Notes: generated by a model from the letters alone, not told the origin. Shown: positions 1 through 6,955, numbered from the stretch's first letter. The stretch: DNA of 11,340 nucleotides from Deinococcus sp. (GCA_025351205.1 JANXWI010000122.1:1-11340), one strand, 5' to 3'. Made by a program: numbers and translations.

Positions 1-7
1 ATTCCCG

Positions 8-161
8 TCTTGGGCAGAACAGCGCCGTTGACGACGCCTGCCCGCTTCTTGGGCAGAACGGACGCGCTTAAGCACGCCTGCCCGCTTCCACCTCCGCCAA
101 ACCGTACTTTTTGACACTCACTTCTTGGGCAGAACGGACCCCCATCAGGGGCCTGCCCGCT
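8..161. repeat. Three copies of a ~39-bp imperfect palindromic repeat
   Basis: Copies lie at 8-46, 47-86 and 123-161. Each begins TCTTGGGCAGAAC and ends GCCTGCCCGCT, so GGGCAG at the left can pair with CTGCCC at the right. The inner part differs between copies but can still fold. In copy 1 GCGCCGT pairs with ACGACGC across a TG loop. In copy 2 CGCGCTT pairs with AAGCACG. Copy 3 has CCC/GGG arms around CATCA. Copies 1 and 2 both keep a C-A mismatch in the inner arm. Start-to-start distances are 39 and 76 bp, so the second interval is about twice the first. The first two copies abut with no spacer, which does not fit CRISPR. Similarity between copies is seen directly; a role as a REP-like or small dispersed repeat is inference. 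The array may continue left of the window. Confidence 0.8.
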
Positions 162-169
162 CCGTTCGC

Positions 170-188
170 CAAAACTCTGAGAGTTTTG
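170..188. repeat. Perfect short hairpin downstream of the toxin gene
   Basis: CAAAACTC at 170-177 pairs perfectly with GAGTTTTG at 181-188 around a TGA loop. It lies about 60 bases beyond the vapC stop codon on the minus strand, in an A+T-richer stretch. It could end or protect the vapBC transcript, but no clean T-tract follows it on that strand, so calling it a terminator would be a guess. Confidence 0.55.
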
Positions 189-246
189 TTCAATTTGGTA
201 TGAGAATTTCTGCTCGGCCTGACTTTGAACAGTCTCCGCCTCGGCA

Positions 247-642
247 TCACCTGAGCGACTCTACAGTCACGCCGACCTGTACACTGTCCCACGCCTGATC
301 GGCGGTGAGTACCGGCAATCCCAATTTTCTGCCCAGCGCCAGACAGGCCCTGTCACCCAGTGACAGCCCCCATGCGCGGGTCGGCGGGCGCAGCTCGGCG
401 CAGGCGTCGGCCTGCTCAGGCGAAAAATCGTGCACCCGCAGGCCGTAAGATTGCAGGTCGAGCCGCGCCTGACGTGCCTGTCCACCACGCTCGGCCACCT
501 TGCTCAGCACCTCGGCCAGATTCACCGTGCTGATGTGCGACGCCTCGATCACGGCCTCGACCCGCCCGGCTCCGGGTTCACCGTAGAGCCACGCCAGCAC
601 GGCGCTGGCATCGAGCACGCACGCCGCTGGCCGCTGGGTCAT
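247..642 (-). CDS. vapC: VapC-type PIN-domain ribonuclease toxin
   Basis: This is a 131-residue single PIN domain, the normal size for a VapC toxin. The four acidic residues expected for the metal-binding active site are visible: D11 in VLDASAVLAWL, E44 in NLAEVLSK, D97 in SLGDRACLA and D115 in LTADQAW. All look intact, so the nuclease is probably functional. VapC family enzymes are Mg2+-dependent RNases that often cut tRNA or rRNA in the cytoplasm; the target here cannot be read from sequence. The ATG overlaps the stop of the antitoxin gene (ATGA), and no good ribosome-binding site precedes it, which suggests translational coupling. The partner is an AbrB-fold protein, as in many VapBC pairs. 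The class call is confident. The exact subfamily and whether the pair acts as a toxin in this host are not known. Confidence 0.9.
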   Translation of the reverse strand: MTQRPAACVLDASAVLAWLYGEPGAGRVEAVIEASHISTVNLAEVLSKVAERGGQARQARLDLQSYGLRVHDFSPEQADACAELRPPTRAWGLSLGDRACLALGRKLGLPVLTADQAWDSVQVGVTVESLR

Positions 643-887
643 TCGCTGGCTGCCGCCTCACGCCGTTCCCGGATCAGTTCATCGACTGGCGAAGCACCGT
701 CTGCGACAAACAGCGCCATCAGCCGCCGCCTCACGTCGGCGCGGCGTTCCAGGATCAGTCGCCCGTCGTCCACGCGGGCAATCAGCCTTTCGCCCTCGTG
801 CAGGTTCATGGCCTGACGCAGCTCGGCGGGTATGACGACCCGGCCCTGCCCCTGGACCCTGACCTCCTTGTGCTCCGCGCTGGACAT
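639..887 (-). CDS. vapB: VapB-type antitoxin, AbrB/MazE-like swapped-hairpin DNA-binding protein
   Basis: The 82-residue protein opens with an AbrB/SpoVT-type swapped-hairpin domain at about residues 8-47. The run GQGRVVIPAELRQAMNL, then GERL and DGRLILE, is typical. The C-terminal half (about 50-82, rich in Arg and Glu) is the expected toxin-binding tail. It should neutralise the PIN toxin encoded directly downstream and, in complex with it, repress its own promoter. The start is supported by a TAGAGT box ending six bases before the ATG, suggesting a leaderless mRNA. The gene overlaps vapC by four bases. It lies 73 bp beyond the metY-like stop on the same strand with no obvious terminator between, so some read-through is possible. 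The annotation rests on the domain pattern and on the paired arrangement. Confidence 0.88.
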   Translation of the reverse strand: MSSAEHKEVRVQGQGRVVIPAELRQAMNLHEGERLIARVDDGRLILERRADVRRRLMALFVADGASPVDELIRERREAAASE

Positions 888-893
888 GGCACT

Positions 894-899
894 ACTCTA
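894..899 (-). promoter_or_regulatory. -10 box of vapBC, leaderless arrangement
   Basis: On the minus strand TAGAGT is followed by six bases and then the vapB ATG. This matches the TANNNT -10 spacing seen for leaderless genes in Deinococcus. The corresponding -35 region is weak (TGAGCA at 17 bp). Confidence 0.5.
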
Positions 900-919
900 G
901 CAGACGTGCCAGAAGCTGC

Positions 920-953
920 TCAGGTATGGTTGACAGGTATTCAGGATGGTTGA
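920..953. promoter_or_regulatory. Candidate vapBC operator: two direct repeats 21 bp apart
   Basis: On the plus strand TCAGGTATGGTTGA (920-933) recurs as TCAGGATGGTTGA (941-953), with one base missing. The starts are 21 bp apart, about two helical turns, so both sites face the same side of the DNA. CAGGTAT also appears at 921-927 and 934-940. The repeats lie just upstream of the predicted -10 box, where a VapB or VapBC complex would bind. Binding itself is inference. Confidence 0.5.
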
Positions 954-960
954 GCCGACT

Positions 961-2265
961 TTAGCGAACCAGTTCCTTCTGCCCCGCCGCCAGCGCCACC
1001 TTCAGCGCCTGATCCAGGTCGCGCTTCAGGTCTTCTATGCCCTCCACGCCCACGCTCATGCGGATGGTTTGCGGCGTGACCCCGGCGGCGTAGCGGGCCG
1101 CTTCGGGCAGGCGGCTGTGGGTGGTGGTCCAGGGGTGGACGACCAGGGTGCGGGTGTCGCCCAGGTTGGGGGCCATGCGGATCACCTTTAGGGCGGCCAG
1201 GAAGAGGGCGGGGTTGGCCACCTCGAAGGTCATCATCGCGCCGAAGCCGCCCGTCAGGTACTGGTTGGCGAGCGCGTGGTGCGGGCTGCTCTCCAGGCCC
1301 GGATAGGCCACGCCGCCCCCCGCCCCGTTCCCGACTGCCGCGTGCCCCTCCAGAAAGGTTGCCAGTTCCAGCGCGGTGGCCGACTCGCGCGACAGCCGCA
1401 GCGAGAGGGTTTCCAGGCCCTGCGCGATCATGAAGGCACTGTTGGGGCTGAGCGTCATGCCCAGCTGGTGCGCCCCGAACCAGCGCTGACGCCAGCTGAG
1501 GGCCAAGTCGCCGCGCACGTTGAGGATGCTTGAGTCGCCGCCGTCGGTGTAGATCGGGTTGCGGCTCAGGTCGTGCCTGCTGCCCACCGTCAGGCTGCCG
1601 CCCATGACGCTGCCATGCCCGCCCGCCCACTTGGTCAGCGAGTGCGTCACCATGTCGGCCCCGTGCGCCAGCGGCCTGCACAGGAAGCCCACCCCGCCCC
1701 AGGTGTTGTCGATGCCCAGCAGCGCCCCCTGCGCGTGGGCGATCTCGGCGAAGGCGGCAATGTCGGCGATGTCGGCAGCCGGGTTGCCGATGGTCTCGGC
1801 CCAGACCAGCCGGGTGTTGGGCTGCATGGCCGCCCGGATGGCGCCTTGGGTGTTGGCGACCAGCGTGGATGTAATCCCCATCAGCGGCAGAATGTTGCCG
1901 AGCAGGCCCGCCGTGCCGCCGAACAGGCTGCTGGTCGCCACGATGTGGTCGCCGTTTCTGCACGCGCTGAGCATGGCCGTGAAGGTGGCGGCCTGCCCGG
2001 TAGACAGGGCCACGGTGGCCGCGCCGCCCTCCAGAGCGCTCAGGCGTTCTTCCAGAATCTTGACCGTGGGGTTTTGCAGCCGGGCGTAGCTGTAGCCGGT
2101 GTTGTGCTGAAACTCGCTGGCCCCGTCCTCCAGCGTTTCAAACTGGAAGGCCGCGATCTGGTGGATGGGGATGCCCACGCCGTCGCCCAGGCCGCGCGGA
2201 ATGCCCACCTGCACGGCCTGCGTCTCGTAGTCCAGATGGTCAGTGTTCGGGTTCTCGGCGCTCAT
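961..2265 (-). CDS. metY: O-acetylhomoserine sulfhydrylase-like PLP enzyme (Cys/Met metabolism family)
   Basis: The 434-residue length and motifs fit the MetY branch of the Cys/Met-metabolism PLP family. These cytoplasmic enzymes make homocysteine from O-acetylhomoserine and sulfide. YSYARLQNPTVKILEERLSALEGG spans about residues 58-81, with Y60 and R62 as expected cofactor-phosphate contacts. D186 in GIDNTWGG should contact the pyridine nitrogen. K212 in HSLTKWAGGHG is the Schiff-base lysine. The usual DNTFATP segment reads DNTWGGVGF here, a modest departure from the common form. Related activities (cystathionine gamma-synthase or lyase, O-succinylhomoserine sulfhydrylase) cannot be excluded, but they usually come from shorter proteins of about 380-400 residues. 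The start is supported by TAAACT ending five bases before the ATG. The gene diverges from the tandem-Nudix gene; neighbours do not define a methionine operon. Confidence 0.82.
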   Translation of the reverse strand: MSAENPNTDHLDYETQAVQVGIPRGLGDGVGIPIHQIAAFQFETLEDGASEFQHNTGYSYARLQNPTVKILEERLSALEGGAATVALSTGQAATFTAMLSACRNGDHIVATSSLFGGTAGLLGNILPLMGITSTLVANTQGAIRAAMQPNTRLVWAETIGNPAADIADIAAFAEIAHAQGALLGIDNTWGGVGFLCRPLAHGADMVTHSLTKWAGGHGSVMGGSLTVGSRHDLSRNPIYTDGGDSSILNVRGDLALSWRQRWFGAHQLGMTLSPNSAFMIAQGLETLSLRLSRESATALELATFLEGHAAVGNGAGGGVAYPGLESSPHHALANQYLTGGFGAMMTFEVANPALFLAALKVIRMAPNLGDTRTLVVHPWTTTHSRLPEAARYAAGVTPQTIRMSVGVEGIEDLKRDLDQALKVALAAGQKELVR

Positions 2266-2304
2266 GGTTCAGTTTACCGCCTGTGCCTGGCTAGACTGCC
2301 TGTC
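2266..2304. promoter_or_regulatory. Divergent promoter region between metY-like and Nudix genes
   Basis: Only 39 bp separate the two start codons. On the minus strand TAAACT (plus-strand 2271-2276) ends five bases before the metY-like ATG. On the plus strand TAGACT (2292-2297) ends seven bases before the Nudix ATG at 2305. Both fit leaderless -10 boxes. For the Nudix gene TTCAGT at 2268-2273, spaced 18 bp away, is a weak -35 candidate that overlaps the opposing -10 box, so the two promoters may interfere with each other. Confidence 0.55.
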
Positions 2305-3288
2305 ATGTCATACATGGGCGAACTTCGGAAACTGGTGGGCAGGCGGCCCCTGTTCAACGTCGGGGTGAGCGTGGTGCTGCAAAGTGAACAGGGCGAGTGG
2401 CTGCTCCAGCGCCGCAGCGACAGCGGGCTGTGGGGCGTACCGGGCGGCGGCCTGGAACCGGACGAGAGTTTCGAGCAGGCCGCCGCCCGCGAACTGGAGG
2501 AAGAGACCGGGCTGAGCGGCGTACCGCTGACGCCCGCCGGAAGCCTGAGCGGCCCGGAATGCCACCATGTCTACCCGCACGGCGACGAGGTGTACATGGT
2601 GGGCATGGTGTTCCGGGGGGTGCTGAGCGCCCAGCAGTTTGCCGGGGCCACGCTGGGAAGTGACGGCGAAACCCTGGAACTCAGGTTCTTTCCCCTGGAC
2701 GATCTGCCCACGCTGAGCGGCGGCATCGAGCGGCTGCTGTCGCGGCGACTGCGGGCAGAGGCGGGCCTGCCGCAGTTGCCGGAACTGACGTCCAGGGCGG
2801 TGCCAGCGCCCCCGCTCGGCAACCATCTGGCCGAGCTGCGTTCCCTCGTCGGGACGCGCCCGCTGCTCGCGCCGGGGGCGAATGTGCTGGTGCTCAACGC
2901 TCAGGACGGGCTGCTGCTGCTCCGGCACGCCGGCACTGGGCATATTGATAGGGGCCGCTGGACCCTGCCAGGCGGCAGCCTGGAACCGGGCGAGACCTTC
3001 GAGCAGGGCGCACGCCGGGAGCTGCTGGAAGAGACTGGCCTGCATGCCGAAAGACTGGAAGAACTGGCCTTCTACGCCGGGGCCGAGTACCGCTTCACTT
3101 ACCCGCACGGCGACGTGATCGACAACGTTGCGCTGCTTTACCGGGCGTACGGCGTGACCGGAACTGTCGTGCCGCAGCCGGAAGAGGTACTGGAATGGCG
3201 CTGGTTCGCGCCCGGCACCCTGCCACCGGATGAGCAGCTGAGCGGCCCGCTGATCGTGGCGATGGTGGGGCTGGCCTCCAGGCTCTAA
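2305..3288 (+). CDS. Tandem two-domain Nudix hydrolase
   Basis: The 327-residue protein carries two complete Nudix domains. The first Nudix box is at residues 48-70 (G48, E54, R62-E63, E66-E67, G69) and the second at 224-246 (G224, E230, R238-E239, E242-E243, G245). Both keep every residue of the GX5EX7REUXEEXGU signature, so both could bind Mg2+ and cut nucleoside-diphosphate-type substrates. The domains are clearly related: each is preceded by an ELRxLVGxRPL segment (about 6-16 and 177-187), and each has a YPHGD motif after the box (90-94 and 266-270). This indicates internal duplication. The linker (about 150-172) is proline-rich. The start at 2305 is chosen from the TAGACT box seven bases upstream; the upstream open frame is antisense to metY. 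An ATG nine bases later is the alternative. Substrate is unknown. Deinococci are known for many Nudix genes. Confidence 0.88.
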   Translation: MSYMGELRKLVGRRPLFNVGVSVVLQSEQGEWLLQRRSDSGLWGVPGGGLEPDESFEQAAARELEEETGLSGVPLTPAGSLSGPECHHVYPHGDEVYMVGMVFRGVLSAQQFAGATLGSDGETLELRFFPLDDLPTLSGGIERLLSRRLRAEAGLPQLPELTSRAVPAPPLGNHLAELRSLVGTRPLLAPGANVLVLNAQDGLLLLRHAGTGHIDRGRWTLPGGSLEPGETFEQGARRELLEETGLHAERLEELAFYAGAEYRFTYPHGDVIDNVALLYRAYGVTGTVVPQPEEVLEWRWFAPGTLPPDEQLSGPLIVAMVGLASRL

Positions 3289-3755
3289 CTTTCTGCCATT
3301 CCCCGCGCCATGCCCTCCGGCAGTTCCCGCGCCAGCCTGCTCAGGGTGCGTTCGGCTGCGGCCCGCACCATCTTCTCGAAGGCTGCGCCGCCCCACTTCT
3401 CGGCGCTGGGCATCTCGATGTGCGCGGTGAACCGGAAATGGTAGCTGAGCAGCTGGCCGTCTGCTGTCCCCTCGCCGTTCAGCTCGATCCAGGCGCGTTC
3501 GCCCGCTACGGGCTGCGCCTCCAGCCTCGCGCCCTGCGGCGTGTGAATCAGGCGGCTGTGCAGCGGCAGCAGGGTCTCGCCCAGCATCGGCACGTTGACC
3601 ACCAGCACCGCCCGCAGCTCCGGCCCACTGACGGTCAGGTCACGCAGAAAGCGCACGCCTGCCAGCGCCCTGGCCGGGTCACGCAGAAAGGCCAGAGCGT
3701 CTGTGGACGTGCCGGGAAAATCCAGGGGAAACGCCTGCTCAGCCTCGATCTGCAC
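3285..3755 (-). CDS. DUF3809-like conserved Deinococcus protein, possible SRPBCC fold
   Basis: This is a 156-residue protein with no signal peptide or membrane segment. It starts with GTG and is preceded by a stop codon only six bases upstream, which ends the 87-residue gene, so the two are probably co-transcribed. Short alternating hydrophobic strands through about residue 115 are followed by a long amphipathic C-terminal helix (about 117-148, containing EKWGGAAFEKMVRAAAERTL). That layout resembles START/SRPBCC-type helix-grip proteins. From memory the sequence resembles the Deinococcus family DUF3809, but this was not verified. The function is unknown. Its stop codon overlaps the tail-to-tail Nudix stop by four bases, so the two transcripts are complementary at their 3' ends. 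No clear ribosome-binding site precedes the GTG, so coupling to the upstream gene is likely. Confidence 0.72.
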   Translation of the reverse strand: MQIEAEQAFPLDFPGTSTDALAFLRDPARALAGVRFLRDLTVSGPELRAVLVVNVPMLGETLLPLHSRLIHTPQGARLEAQPVAGERAWIELNGEGTADGQLLSYHFRFTAHIEMPSAEKWGGAAFEKMVRAAAERTLSRLARELPEGMARGMAES

Positions 3756-3761
3756 GCCTGC

Positions 3762-4025
3762 TTAATCCACCCACTCGATGTTGATCTGGCCCGCTTCCAG
3801 GGCGGCCTGAAGCTCCTGATCGCTGGCGCTTCGCAGCCGGGGCAGGTGGGCGAAGCGCGGCGTGGCCGAGGCGTAACCCAACCTCACCACCACGTCGTCG
3901 CTCAGATCGTCCTTGCCGATGCGCCACACCAGCTGCCCGCCCAGTGTTTCTATCCCCAGCGCTTCTATCCCCAGCGCGTCCAGGCCGGCGAGCTGCGGGG
4001 ACAGATGAATGGAGTCGTCGTTCAT
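3762..4025 (-). CDS. Small conserved hypothetical protein, 87 residues
   Basis: The chosen reading frame starts at the ATG at 4023-4025 and encodes an acidic 87-residue protein with no signal peptide. The frame stays open further upstream, but that part is antisense to the exported-protein gene and reads as non-protein. Residues 18-29 contain a short duplication (ALGIE then TLG), caused by a perfect 15-bp DNA repeat. The C-terminal half (RLGYASATPRFAHLPRL and DQELQAALEAGQINIEW) looks like a small mixed alpha/beta domain. It sits upstream of the DUF3809-like gene with a six-base gap, suggesting one mRNA and perhaps a shared role. It may belong to the small Deinococcus-Thermus family DUF3248, but I am not sure of that. 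No function can be assigned. Confidence 0.65.
   Translation of the reverse strand: MNDDSIHLSPQLAGLDALGIEALGIETLGGQLVWRIGKDDLSDDVVVRLGYASATPRFAHLPRLRSASDQELQAALEAGQINIEWVD
3948..3977. repeat. Perfect 15-bp tandem duplication inside the 87-residue gene
   Basis: TTCTATCCCCAGCGC occurs twice in a row (3948-3962 and 3963-3977). The unit is a multiple of three, so the frame is kept and the protein gains the repeated peptide LGIEA/LGIET. Two exact copies with no substitutions suggest a recent slippage event or selection on the peptide. Confidence 0.85.
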
Positions 4026-4073
4026 GGGGTCATTGTAGGGCGGCAAACGCGGATGGGTTGGTGTCGTGGTGGC

Positions 4074-4102
4074 TTGCCCGCTGGGCATTCGCTCCTTAAA
4101 CT
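4074..4102 (+). promoter_or_regulatory. Leaderless promoter of the exported-protein gene
   Basis: TTGCCC (4074-4079) and TAAACT (4097-4102) are separated by 17 bp, and the ATG follows seven bases after the -10 box. No ribosome-binding site is visible, so the message is probably leaderless. This is the clearest -35/-10 pair in the window and also fixes the start of the downstream gene. Confidence 0.65.
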
Positions 4103-4109
4103 TACGGGT

Positions 4110-4766
4110 ATGGTCCTTACCTTCCAGAAGGGATGGCTGCTGCTCGCGCTGGCCGGCTGCACCGTTGCTGCGGCTCAGGCAGGCGTGCCCGCCCAGCAGA
4201 GCAGGCAGGACCCGGTGCGCGTGACCGCCTTTCCGCAGGGCGTGTTTCGCCTCGCTTCTGGTCGCCTGGCTTCCACCGTGAATCTGAAAGAGGAGATCGC
4301 GGGCTGCACCACCGGAATCTACGACCTCACAGACCCGAAGAGCCGTCCCAGCGGCGGCGAGGCAGACACCCGCGTGCTCGATCTGGTCCGCAAGGGCGGC
4401 GCGTGGTATCTCACCTTCCAGGCGACGCTCAACAGCGGCTGCAACGTGCAGGGCATGTGCGGCGCGGGCACCGCTACCACTCTGGTGTGGCTCAAACTGA
4501 CCCCGGCCCTGAAGGTGGCCGCCAAACAGGCCGAGGTGATCGAGGACTGCGCCGCAAATATCGGTATCGACCAGTACACCGGCATGAAGACCGGGGCCAC
4601 GGAACCCTACGCGACCCTCCTCGAACTGCGGCGCGGGCGGATGGAAGTGGTGTCTGTCCTCCCGGATTACGACAAAAAGACCGATACCCTGACCACCGTG
4701 CGCTACCAGCACGCCTTTCCAGAGAAGGGCCTGAGCGTGTCGAGCAGACAGGTGGCCCAGAAGTAA
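4110..4766 (+). CDS. Small exported protein or lipoprotein, unknown function
   Basis: The 218-residue protein begins with a signal sequence: K7, a hydrophobic stretch at 9-16, then LAGC with C17, which matches a lipobox. An alternative is signal peptidase I cleavage after AQA at 22-24. The remaining part has four cysteines (66, 111, 117, 147), enough for two disulfides in an oxidising compartment, and no further membrane segment. It looks beta-rich (WYLTFQATL, TTLVWLKL, ATLLELRRGRMEVVSVL). I do not recognise the family and assign no function. The start at 4110 is chosen because the promoter boxes and signal sequence both fit it. The gene diverges from the 87-residue gene and ends facing the transporter operon, with its stop codon inside the loop of a 15-bp stem. 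Confidence 0.75.
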   Translation: MVLTFQKGWLLLALAGCTVAAAQAGVPAQQSRQDPVRVTAFPQGVFRLASGRLASTVNLKEEIAGCTTGIYDLTDPKSRPSGGEADTRVLDLVRKGGAWYLTFQATLNSGCNVQGMCGAGTATTLVWLKLTPALKVAAKQAEVIEDCAANIGIDQYTGMKTGATEPYATLLELRRGRMEVVSVLPDYDKKTDTLTTVRYQHAFPEKGLSVSSRQVAQK

Positions 4767-4790
4767 CGTTCTTTCCTGGGCCACCTGTCT
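4746..4790. terminator. Perfect 15-bp stem between convergent genes, probable two-way terminator
   Basis: AGACAGGTGGCCCAG (4746-4760) is the exact reverse complement of CTGGGCCACCTGTCT (4776-4790). The 15-base loop contains the stop codon of the exported-protein gene and an AACGTT core. No T-tract directly follows on either strand; the first is TTTT at 4800-4803. The structure lies between two convergent genes, where a terminator is expected. It may instead stabilise 3' ends, or act with Rho. Confidence 0.65.
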
Positions 4791-4807
4791 GAACCTGCCT
4801 TTTGCGT

Positions 4808-5622
<815 letters not shown>

Positions 5623-5623
<1 letters not shown>

Positions 5624-6609
5624 CAGCCTTTCCTCCTCGAAACCTGATCGAGCGCCACGGCGGCGATGATCAATATGCCGGTGATCAGAGACTGGTACAC
5701 CGACGCGATGCCGATCAGTTGCAGCCCGTTGCGGAACACGCCCACGATGATCGCGCCCAGCAGCGTTCCCAGCACGTTGCCGCGCCCACCGAACAGGCTG
5801 GTTCCGCCCAGCACCACCGCCGTTATGGAATCGAGGTTGTCGGTCTGCCCCGCGTTGGGGTCGCCCACGCCGGTCCTGGCGACCAGAATCAGCGCCGCAA
5901 TGCCGTAGAGCAGCCCGGCCACGGTGTACACGGTGACCGTCAGGCGGTTTATGGGAATGCCGCTCAGGCGGGCGGCCTCGGGGTTGTTGCCCACCGCGTA
6001 CACGTGGCGGCCCGGCGCGGTTTCGCTCAGCACGAACCAGGCGATCAGGTACAGAACGAGCATCAACACCGTGCCATAGGTGATGGCCGTTCCGCCGATC
6101 TTGAAGGTGTTGCCCAGGGCGGTCAGGGCGGGCGGCAGGTTGCTGAGGGTCTGCGAGCCGGAGTAGGTCTGGTTGAGCGCGGTCACGATGCCCAGCATGC
6201 CCAGCGTGGCAATGAACGGCGGCACCCGCAGCCGCGTGATGATCTGGCTGTTCAGGAAGCCGAAAAACATGGTGGTCAGGAATCCGGCCCCAATGGCGAG
6301 CAGCGGATTCAGGCCGCTCTGGGTGGCGAGTTTGGCCATCACCAAGCCGCCCAGCGCCATCACGATGCCGATAGACAGGTCGATGCCCGCGATCAGGATG
6401 ATCAGCGTCTGTCCGATGGCGAGCACGGCGGTGTACGAGATCTGTTGCAGGATCAGCGAAAAGTTGGTGCCGGAAAAAAACCGGGGCGACTGGCTGGAGA
6501 ACACGATCACGGCGATCAGCAGCGCGATCAGCGGCCCCAGGGTGCTCAGGCTGGGAAGCTGAAAACGGCGCGGTGGGGGCGCGGTACTGGCGGGTGCGGG
6601 CTGGGTCAT
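5623..6609 (-). CDS. frcC: Sugar ABC transporter permease, FrcC/RbsC-like
   Basis: The 328-residue integral membrane protein belongs to the BPD_transp_2 (RbsC/XylH/FrcC) family. A proline-rich N-terminal tail (1-20) precedes about eight to ten hydrophobic segments, roughly at 24-39, 52-73, 76-95, 101-121, 130-147, 176-195, 223-244, 262-294 and 303-320. Family landmarks are AGIDLSIG (74-81), the cytoplasmic coupling segment GNNPEAARLSGI (207-218), which meets the ATPase, and GGTSLFGGRG (268-277). A single permease gene implies a homodimeric channel. The start is well supported by GAGGAGG four bases before the ATG. The gene overlaps the ATPase by one base. It is separated from the binding-protein gene by 346 bp, an unusually wide gap for an operon of this kind. 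Confidence 0.9.
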
Positions 6610-6612
6610 TGG

Positions 6613-6620
6613 ACCTCCTC
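6613..6620 (-). promoter_or_regulatory. Strong ribosome-binding site of the permease gene
   Basis: On the minus strand GAGGAGG is followed by TCCA and then ATG. It is a near-ideal Shine-Dalgarno sequence, in contrast to the leaderless genes elsewhere in the window. It suggests the permease is translated independently of the distant binding-protein gene. Confidence 0.7.
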
Positions 6621-6632
6621 AGAAGATAAGGC

Positions 6633-6674
6633 TGGCTGGACGTGTGGCTACAGGCGTGACTGGCTACGGGTGTG
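6633..6674. repeat. Degenerate TGGCT...GTG direct repeats in the permease leader
   Basis: TGGCTACAGGCGTG (6645-6658) is repeated 16 bp on as TGGCTACGGGTGTG (6661-6674). A shorter related copy, TGGCTGGACGTG, sits at 6633-6644. They lie in the 5' leader of the permease gene, within the 346-bp gap. The role is unknown; an RNA structure or a protein site is possible. Confidence 0.5.
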
Positions 6675-6859
6675 CCGGGACGAGGAACAGGAACCGAACA
6701 TGCTGGTTGTGTAGGGCAACATCAAAAGGGGGGTGCTTCAATCATGCGCTTTGCCGTCTGTTTTGCCCACCGTCAACCATGCCCCCAGACAACTGCATGA
6801 AGGCGGCGGGCGAGTCTGTGTTGCGGAGATGTCTGTTTGAACAGGGCGGGCTGGACAGA

Positions 6860-6903
6860 CATGAGCCGTGAACGCCGGGGCAGGCCCTGGTTCACAGCTC
6901 ATG
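6860..6903 (-). ncRNA. Strong intercistronic stem-loop between frcB-like and frcC-like genes
   Basis: CATGAGCCGTGAAC (6860-6873) pairs with GTTCACAGCTCATG (6890-6903), with 13 of 14 positions matched and one C-A mismatch. The G+C-rich loop can fold further. It starts about 50 bases beyond the binding-protein stop. No T-tract follows on the minus strand, so an RNA-stabilising or partial-stop element fits better than a full terminator. Such hairpins commonly raise binding-protein mRNA above permease and ATPase mRNA. The rest of the 6610-6955 gap shows no gene. Confidence 0.65.
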
Positions 6904-6955
6904 GGTTGTCAGGAGGAAGGCTTGAAGGTGGGCTGGAACTTTCTCAGATCAGAGC

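Noticed and set aside
8..161. CRISPR array or integron attC sites
   Set aside because: The first two copies abut without a spacer and only three copies exist. The ends do not match the attC core sites (RYYYAAC and GTTRRRY), and no integrase or cas gene is visible.
68..292. Minus-strand 74-codon open frame at the left end
   Set aside because: It runs through the palindromic repeats and the end of vapC, has no family character and no ribosome-binding site.
1573..2304. Long N-terminal extension of the Nudix protein
   Set aside because: The frame is open but lies antisense to the metY-like gene and lacks protein character. The TAGACT box places the start at 2305.
4026..4784. Minus-strand N-terminal extension of the 87-residue protein
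   Set aside because: It is antisense to the exported-protein gene, which has a signal sequence and promoter; the extension reads as low-complexity shadow sequence.
5719..6714. Long plus-strand open frame opposite the permease gene
   Set aside because: It has unusual composition rich in Gln, His and Gly, typical of an antisense shadow of a membrane protein gene.
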